From Bin5 sp034428395 (lineage in GTDB: Bacteria; Chloroflexota; Anaerolineae; Caldilineales; Caldilineaceae), in the NCBI GenBank assembly GCA_034428395.1, contig DAOUHX010000539.1:1-39340 (forward strand): 39,340 bases of DNA. The letters are read 5' to 3'. Numbering within the stretch: position 1 is the first letter of the stretch; each line of letters begins with the position of its first letter. Positions 35,019-39,340 of this stretch are shown here, one piece after another. The position numbers and the translations under genes were made by a program. Under the pieces are notes generated by a model, which had not been told where the DNA came from, did no database searches, and saw only the letters and a program-made list of their open reading frames with translations.

Positions 35019-36632
35019 GTGAGCGAAGGAATCATAATTGAAGAAGCGCCCGACATCCACGAGCAGTTTCAGGTCTCGTCGCCGGCTCTAATGGTGATCT
35101 TCGGGGCTTCGGGAGATCTGGCCAATCGCAAGCTGCTGCCGGCACTCTACAAACTGGCGCAACAGCGGCTCCTTCCCCCAAACTTTGTCATTCTCGGATA
35201 CGCCCGTTCTCCGCTGGATGATGCGGAGTTTCGAACGCGCGCCCGTGCCAGCATGATGACGAACACGGAAGTCGAGTTTCAGAGCGGGGCATGGGACGCG
35301 TTTGCGCCGCGTCTCTATTACATCGCGGGCGGGTACGACGAGTTCGAGGGCTTCGAGCGCCTGCGGGACAAGATCAGCTCGCTGGAGGAGCAGTGGAATG
35401 TCGGGGGCAACCGGCTCTACTATCTCTCCACGCCCCCTTCGGTCTATGAACCGATTATTTCCTATCTGGGAGCGGCCGGACTGGTCGAGCACGAAGCGGG
35501 AGGCGACTGGACCCGTGTCGTGATAGAGAAGCCCTTTGGCAGCGACCTGGCGAGCGCACATAAGCTGAACGACCACGTCCTTTCGGTTTTTGACGAGGAC
35601 CAAGTCTACCGCATCGATCACTATTTGGGCAAGGAAACTGTGCAGAACGTCCTTGTTTTCCGCTTTGCCAACGGGATCTTCGAGCCCGTCTGGAACCGGA
35701 ACTATGTCGACAACGTGCAGATCACGGTTGCCGAGAGCATTGGCGTGGAAGGTAGGGGCGGCTATTACGAGAGGTCGGGCGCCCTGCGCGATATGGTGCA
35801 GAATCATCTGCTGCAGCTCGTCGCGCTGACCGCAATGGAGCCGCCCATCGCGTTTGATGCCAAGGCGGTGCGGGACCAGAAGGTGAATCTGCTGCAGGCC
35901 ATCCGCCCACTGCAGCCGGAAGAGGTGCCGGACTACGTCGTCAGGGCCCAGTACGGCGTGGGCACTGCCGCGACGCGCCCTGTGCCCGCCTACCTGGAGG
36001 AAGAAGGGGTCGCCCCTGATTCGACGACGGAGACCTACGTTGCCTGGCGGCTGGAGATCGACAACTGGCGCTGGCAAGGCGTACCCTTCTATCTGCGCAC
36101 GGGAAAGGCGCTGCCGCGCAAGGCGACAGAGATTTCGGTAACTTTCCGCAGGGCTCCCCATCTGCTGTTCGACTCGGCGGACGGGACCGATGGCTTGCCC
36201 TTTATGGGCCCGCATCCGGCAATGAGCCGGGAGAGCCTGAGCCGCAATGTTCTTACGATGCGGATCCAGCCGGATGAAGGCATCACGCTCAAAACGCTGG
36301 CAAAGCGGCCGGGCCCGTCGGTCAATCTGACGCCGGTCAATCTGGAGTTTACATACGGCCACAGTTTTGGTGATCCGCCGGACGCGTATCAGCGGCTCTT
36401 GTTGGACGTGGTTCTGGGCGATTCAACACTCTTTACGCGGCGAGATGAGGTGGAAATCGCATGGCAGCGGATCACGCAGGTTCTGGAGGGCTGGCATATG
36501 CAGGAGACGCTGGCGACGAACGGGTCGGGCCCGTACCGTCTGCCGAAGTATCCTGCAGGCACGTGGGGTCCGGCAGAGTCGAGCGACCTGCTGGCGCGCG
36601 AGGGCCAGCACTGGATTGTGGATGGGGATTGA
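35019..36632 (+). CDS. zwf: Glucose-6-phosphate 1-dehydrogenase
   Basis: This 537-residue enzyme oxidises glucose 6-phosphate to 6-phosphogluconolactone with NADP reduction, the entry to the pentose phosphate pathway. Coenzyme motif GASGDLA (29-35), VIEKPFGSDLASA, and the substrate/catalytic signature RIDHYLGKE (198-206) are all present, as is the C-terminal fold with FYLRTGKALPRKATEISVTF. It is slightly longer than most homologues. The start is a GTG at 35019 with AAAGGA nine bases upstream; the frame is open further upstream into the ABC ATPase gene but without homology. The next pathway genes (pgl, gnd) are not in the window. Cytoplasmic. Confidence 0.95.
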   Translation: MSEGIIIEEAPDIHEQFQVSSPALMVIFGASGDLANRKLLPALYKLAQQRLLPPNFVILGYARSPLDDAEFRTRARASMMTNTEVEFQSGAWDAFAPRLYYIAGGYDEFEGFERLRDKISSLEEQWNVGGNRLYYLSTPPSVYEPIISYLGAAGLVEHEAGGDWTRVVIEKPFGSDLASAHKLNDHVLSVFDEDQVYRIDHYLGKETVQNVLVFRFANGIFEPVWNRNYVDNVQITVAESIGVEGRGGYYERSGALRDMVQNHLLQLVALTAMEPPIAFDAKAVRDQKVNLLQAIRPLQPEEVPDYVVRAQYGVGTAATRPVPAYLEEEGVAPDSTTETYVAWRLEIDNWRWQGVPFYLRTGKALPRKATEISVTFRRAPHLLFDSADGTDGLPFMGPHPAMSRESLSRNVLTMRIQPDEGITLKTLAKRPGPSVNLTPVNLEFTYGHSFGDPPDAYQRLLLDVVLGDSTLFTRRDEVEIAWQRITQVLEGWHMQETLATNGSGPYRLPKYPAGTWGPAESSDLLAREGQHWIVDGD

Positions 36633-36672
36633 ACTCCGGAGATTGTCGTCAGGTCCGGCGCCCGGTCGCCGG

Positions 36673-39340
36673 CTACGGTTCGCCGGCGCAAATGTAGCAG
36701 CTGTTCGGGTCGGCTTCGGGCGGCAGGACCCTCGTCGGAATGATCAGCTGCCCGTCTTCGAAGCTGTCCGAACTGTCCCTCGGTATGAGAGGCAGTCTTT
36801 CCCCGCTGGTCAGGTTGAACAGTCCTATACGAAGAAGGTACTCCCCTTCTGACAACGCATCCGGCAGCCTGAGTTGGCGTCGGTCGACGTAGAGGGCGTC
36901 TGCTCGCCAGTCGCTGGTGCCGACAAGCCCCCGCAGGGCCGCGCCGTCGAACTGCGCCACGCGTTCTCCAAGTTTGTTATGCAGGTGAATGAAGGTGACC
37001 CAGTCGTAGGTGGGTACCTCGCGTGTCTCCCAAAAGAGGCGAAGATTCGGGCCGCCGGGCGACGTCTGCAGGTCGTAGCCCTGCAGACGCAGGCCGTCGT
37101 CTGTATCCGCGCGAGCCGCGACCTCAGGCCGTTCATTCTGGAACAGACCCGGCCGGGTCGGTCGGACATCCAACTCTCTCAAAAAAAGAATATTGTCGAC
37201 TTCTGAACCCGGCACGGTCAGTCTCTCGCCCGAGGACGATACCATACCCGCGATGAGCGAATAGGTGATCGGCGGCAGGTCCGGCGGGACGACAAGGCGA
37301 AGTTCGTCGACGTAGTACTTGCTCGGGTCCCACCATTGGGAGTCGGGCCGGCCTACCCCGCGGTTGCCGGTCGCCCAGGAATGTCTTATGGCAGGCGTGA
37401 AGAGATGCAAGAAACCGCTGAGACGTTCGTGGATCTTGCCATGCGGTTGCCAGTAGAGCCGGACGATGATGGGGTCACCCGTGCGCGGCGATGAACCTCT
37501 TTCCAATTCCCAGCCGAGAAAGGTTACCTGGGGACCGTCGGGGTCGCCGAGGACGACCCGCTCTCCCTGCACGTCAAATGCCAAGTGGCCCGGCGGGGAA
37601 TGCAGCAGGAAGGGGCCGCGGCTGGACCCGTTGATGGCCAAGCGTGCGACATTGAATACGAGCAGGCAGATGACCGTCGCGCCGACGGCGAAAAGTGCAG
37701 GACGGGGCTCTATCGGGGCGGTCGAGCCGGTCGGCTGTGGCTGGCCCAAGCCGGTCGCCTTCCTTCGCCTGAACGCGAGGAAGAGAAATCCGAACGCGGC
37801 CGCACCGACCCCAAACAGGCTGAGGAGTTCGCCGCGCCTCTGCCAGACAGTCCCCTGCCAGCGAATCACAAGCGGCTGGTCGGGGTCTCTCAGTTCGGTC
37901 ACCTGCATCCAGCCGGCTGTGCCTGAGTCCAGCGCGGCCTGCATCCCCGCGCTCCAGCCGGGGTGAAAGTGCAGGCGGAGCAAGACCGGCTCCTCCATTC
38001 CGGTCAGATCGGCAACGGCCTCGTGGGGGGAACGCCAGATGACGCTGGCCGCAGCTGGCTCCGGGCTCTGCCCGGCGATCACGTCCATGTCCGCCCCTTT
38101 GACCAGAAACTCGTTGCTTCCCGTCATCCCCCAGGCGCCGCCCGCCTGCTCGGAATGGCGAACGTCTTCCACGGACGAGGTAACCATCTGACTGGGCGGG
38201 GTAAAGGATGTATGGGAAGGAAAGAGATAGGGAAAAAGGACGAGTGCGCAGGCCGAAATCAGGACGACTGCCGGCGCGTAGCGGCGGCTCGGCGGCCAGG
38301 CATCGACGGCCAGGGCGGCCGCCGGCAACGCGCCGAACGGCGCAATTGAAAGGAAGCGGGAAGGAAACTGGACGAAACTCAGGCCGGGGAGGTGCTCCCA
38401 CAGCAGTTCTGTGGCATTGAGGGTTAGCGCGAGCAGCAGGAGTGCAAGCAAAGCGCCGCCGAGGCCCCAGTATCGTCCGGCGCGCCGCGCGGCGAAAGGG
38501 ACGCTGACCAGCCCGGCGGCGAGAGCAAGCCAGGTGGCCGCGCCGAAGGTGACCGGCGGCTTCAGCGGAGTGCCCGCGCGGCTGTCAAGGACCGGAGTCT
38601 GTGCGGCGAAGAGGTCCTGCCAGCTGAGAAAGTGGTTGCTGAAGTGGAAGAACTCAACGCGTGCATTATCGATCTGAACGTAAAAGAGGTCGGCGAGCGA
38701 AGGGAGCCAGAATGCGGCTGACACAAGTGCGGCGCACAGCGCGGCCAGCGCACAGCGCGCCACCCCGTCCAAACGCCTGTACCCGATCGCGAGGAGCAGC
38801 CAGTAGAGGGTAAGGACGGCTCCGCCCGTCATTGCGGTCAAATTGTGACTGAAGGCGAGCGCCGCGAGGGCGCCGATCGCGGCCAGCCAGTTGCGCGGGC
38901 GGCCATGCATGTATAGCGCGGTAAAGGCCCACAAGCAGACGGGCATAAGCATCAGGGCCAGAATCTGAGGGTAGTCGCCTACAAAGTAGAAGGTGCGCGT
39001 GAGAGTATGCGGGTGGAGCAGGTAGAGCGCGGCGCCGACGAGAGAAGCGGCCGGACTGAAGGCGAAGCGGAGCCAGCCGTAGATGCCGAACGCGGACAGG
39101 ACGAGAGCGGCGGTCATCACGAGCTTGAGCGCATCATCTAACCGAATGCCGGCCCCGTGGGCTGCACCGACGAGCCAATAGAGGGCCGGACTGTAGTGAT
39201 GAAAAGTAGGCGCGCCGAGGCCGTTGTAGACCGTTGGAAACCATCGCGGCCAGAAGACCCCCTGTTCGAAGGCGCGTGTCACCGCCGCGCTGCGGTGGGA
39301 ATGCAGCTGCTCATCGGGTGTGCCCGTGGGCAACCCAGTG
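36673..39340 (-). CDS. Large GT-C-like membrane protein (6-pyruvoyl-tetrahydropterin-synthase-related domain), 5' end outside window
   Basis: At least 889 residues, open to the window edge, so the N-terminus (probably one helix) is missing. The visible start, TGTPDEQLHSHRSAAVTRAFEQG then WPRWFPTVYNGLGAPTFHHYSP, matches the first extracytoplasmic loop of PTPS-related GT-C proteins, with the acidic D/E and PRW motif. About ten membrane helices follow (to about residue 530), then a soluble region of beta-sandwich modules (LGWELERGSSPRTGDPIIVRLYW, later LQGYDLQTSPGGPNLRLFW and VTFIHLHNKLGERVAQFD) that I recall from Chloroflexota homologues. It is probably a lipid-linked sugar transferase or a related envelope protein. 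Convergent with zwf, 40 bases apart. Confidence 0.8.
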   Translation of the reverse strand, partial: TGLPTGTPDEQLHSHRSAAVTRAFEQGVFWPRWFPTVYNGLGAPTFHHYSPALYWLVGAAHGAGIRLDDALKLVMTAALVLSAFGIYGWLRFAFSPAASLVGAALYLLHPHTLTRTFYFVGDYPQILALMLMPVCLWAFTALYMHGRPRNWLAAIGALAALAFSHNLTAMTGGAVLTLYWLLLAIGYRRLDGVARCALAALCAALVSAAFWLPSLADLFYVQIDNARVEFFHFSNHFLSWQDLFAAQTPVLDSRAGTPLKPPVTFGAATWLALAAGLVSVPFAARRAGRYWGLGGALLALLLLALTLNATELLWEHLPGLSFVQFPSRFLSIAPFGALPAAALAVDAWPPSRRYAPAVVLISACALVLFPYLFPSHTSFTPPSQMVTSSVEDVRHSEQAGGAWGMTGSNEFLVKGADMDVIAGQSPEPAAASVIWRSPHEAVADLTGMEEPVLLRLHFHPGWSAGMQAALDSGTAGWMQVTELRDPDQPLVIRWQGTVWQRRGELLSLFGVGAAAFGFLFLAFRRRKATGLGQPQPTGSTAPIEPRPALFAVGATVICLLVFNVARLAINGSSRGPFLLHSPPGHLAFDVQGERVVLGDPDGPQVTFLGWELERGSSPRTGDPIIVRLYWQPHGKIHERLSGFLHLFTPAIRHSWATGNRGVGRPDSQWWDPSKYYVDELRLVVPPDLPPITYSLIAGMVSSSGERLTVPGSEVDNILFLRELDVRPTRPGLFQNERPEVAARADTDDGLRLQGYDLQTSPGGPNLRLFWETREVPTYDWVTFIHLHNKLGERVAQFDGAALRGLVGTSDWRADALYVDRRQLRLPDALSEGEYLLRIGLFNLTSGERLPLIPRDSSDSFEDGQLIIPTRVLPPEADPNSCYICAGEP

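Overview
The window is a high-GC bacterial chromosome segment with dense, mostly short operons on both strands. No ribosomal RNA or other phylogenetic marker is present, so the host is inferred. The large GT-C membrane protein with C-terminal beta-sandwich modules at the 3' end, the TrkA-C-bearing permease, the malic enzyme/phosphotransacetylase fusion, the PhyH and SMP-30 families and the simple noncoding repeats together suggest a Chloroflexota (Anaerolineae/Caldilineae-like) heterotroph. That assignment is tentative.

Layout. 1-120 is the tail of an unidentified gene, followed by a decayed ISKra4-like transposase (223-810, minus). 987-8400 (minus) is a complete peptide/nickel-type ABC importer: two permeases, two ATPases, a 63-residue membrane protein and a lipoprotein binding protein. 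It ends at a strong terminator, after which lies a PhyH-type dioxygenase. 8703-10973 (plus) is a malic enzyme with a phosphotransacetylase domain, divergent from the importer. 11175-12452 (minus) pairs an SMP-30 lactonase with an ABM-like monooxygenase. 12559-14249 is a less GC-rich patch with an unknown protein and a VapBC/FitAB-type toxin-antitoxin pair whose antitoxin carries an amber codon. 14431-16082 (plus) holds an E1-beta dehydrogenase subunit without its alpha partner and a coupled NUDIX hydrolase with a C-terminal zinc ribbon.

16134-21094 looks like a sugar-acid oxidation neighbourhood: a YjhG/YagF-type xylonate dehydratase, a uronate-dehydrogenase-like SDR, a second SMP-30 lactonase, a methyltransferase and a small helical protein. 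21140-23083 is a DASS/SLC13 transporter with TrkA-C domains. 23084-25094 is about 2 kb without a convincing protein gene; it contains a composite tandem-repeat array, a tRNA-Gly(CCC) with its own near-consensus promoter, and a divergent promoter for a DUF4268 protein whose nuclease residues appear lost.

26267-28956 (minus) carries an M29-like aminopeptidase and a KtrB/TrkH potassium transporter. 28957-30035 is a gene-poor, probably decayed kilobase. 30036-31396 pairs a histidine phosphatase with ThrH. 31627-34975 is a membrane protein plus an iron(III)-type ABC permease and ATPase without a binding protein, followed directly by glucose-6-phosphate dehydrogenase. A convergent GT-C membrane protein runs off the right edge.

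Functionally the window mixes nutrient import (peptides, iron, dicarboxylate or anions, potassium) with carbon metabolism feeding NADPH and pyruvate pools (malic enzyme, Zwf, sugar-acid dehydration). I found no complete new defence or mobile system. The most unusual items are the heptamer-modulated tandem array beside the tRNA, the apparently dead DUF4268 nuclease, the amber-interrupted antitoxin with a possible restart site, and the NUDIX/zinc-ribbon fusion.
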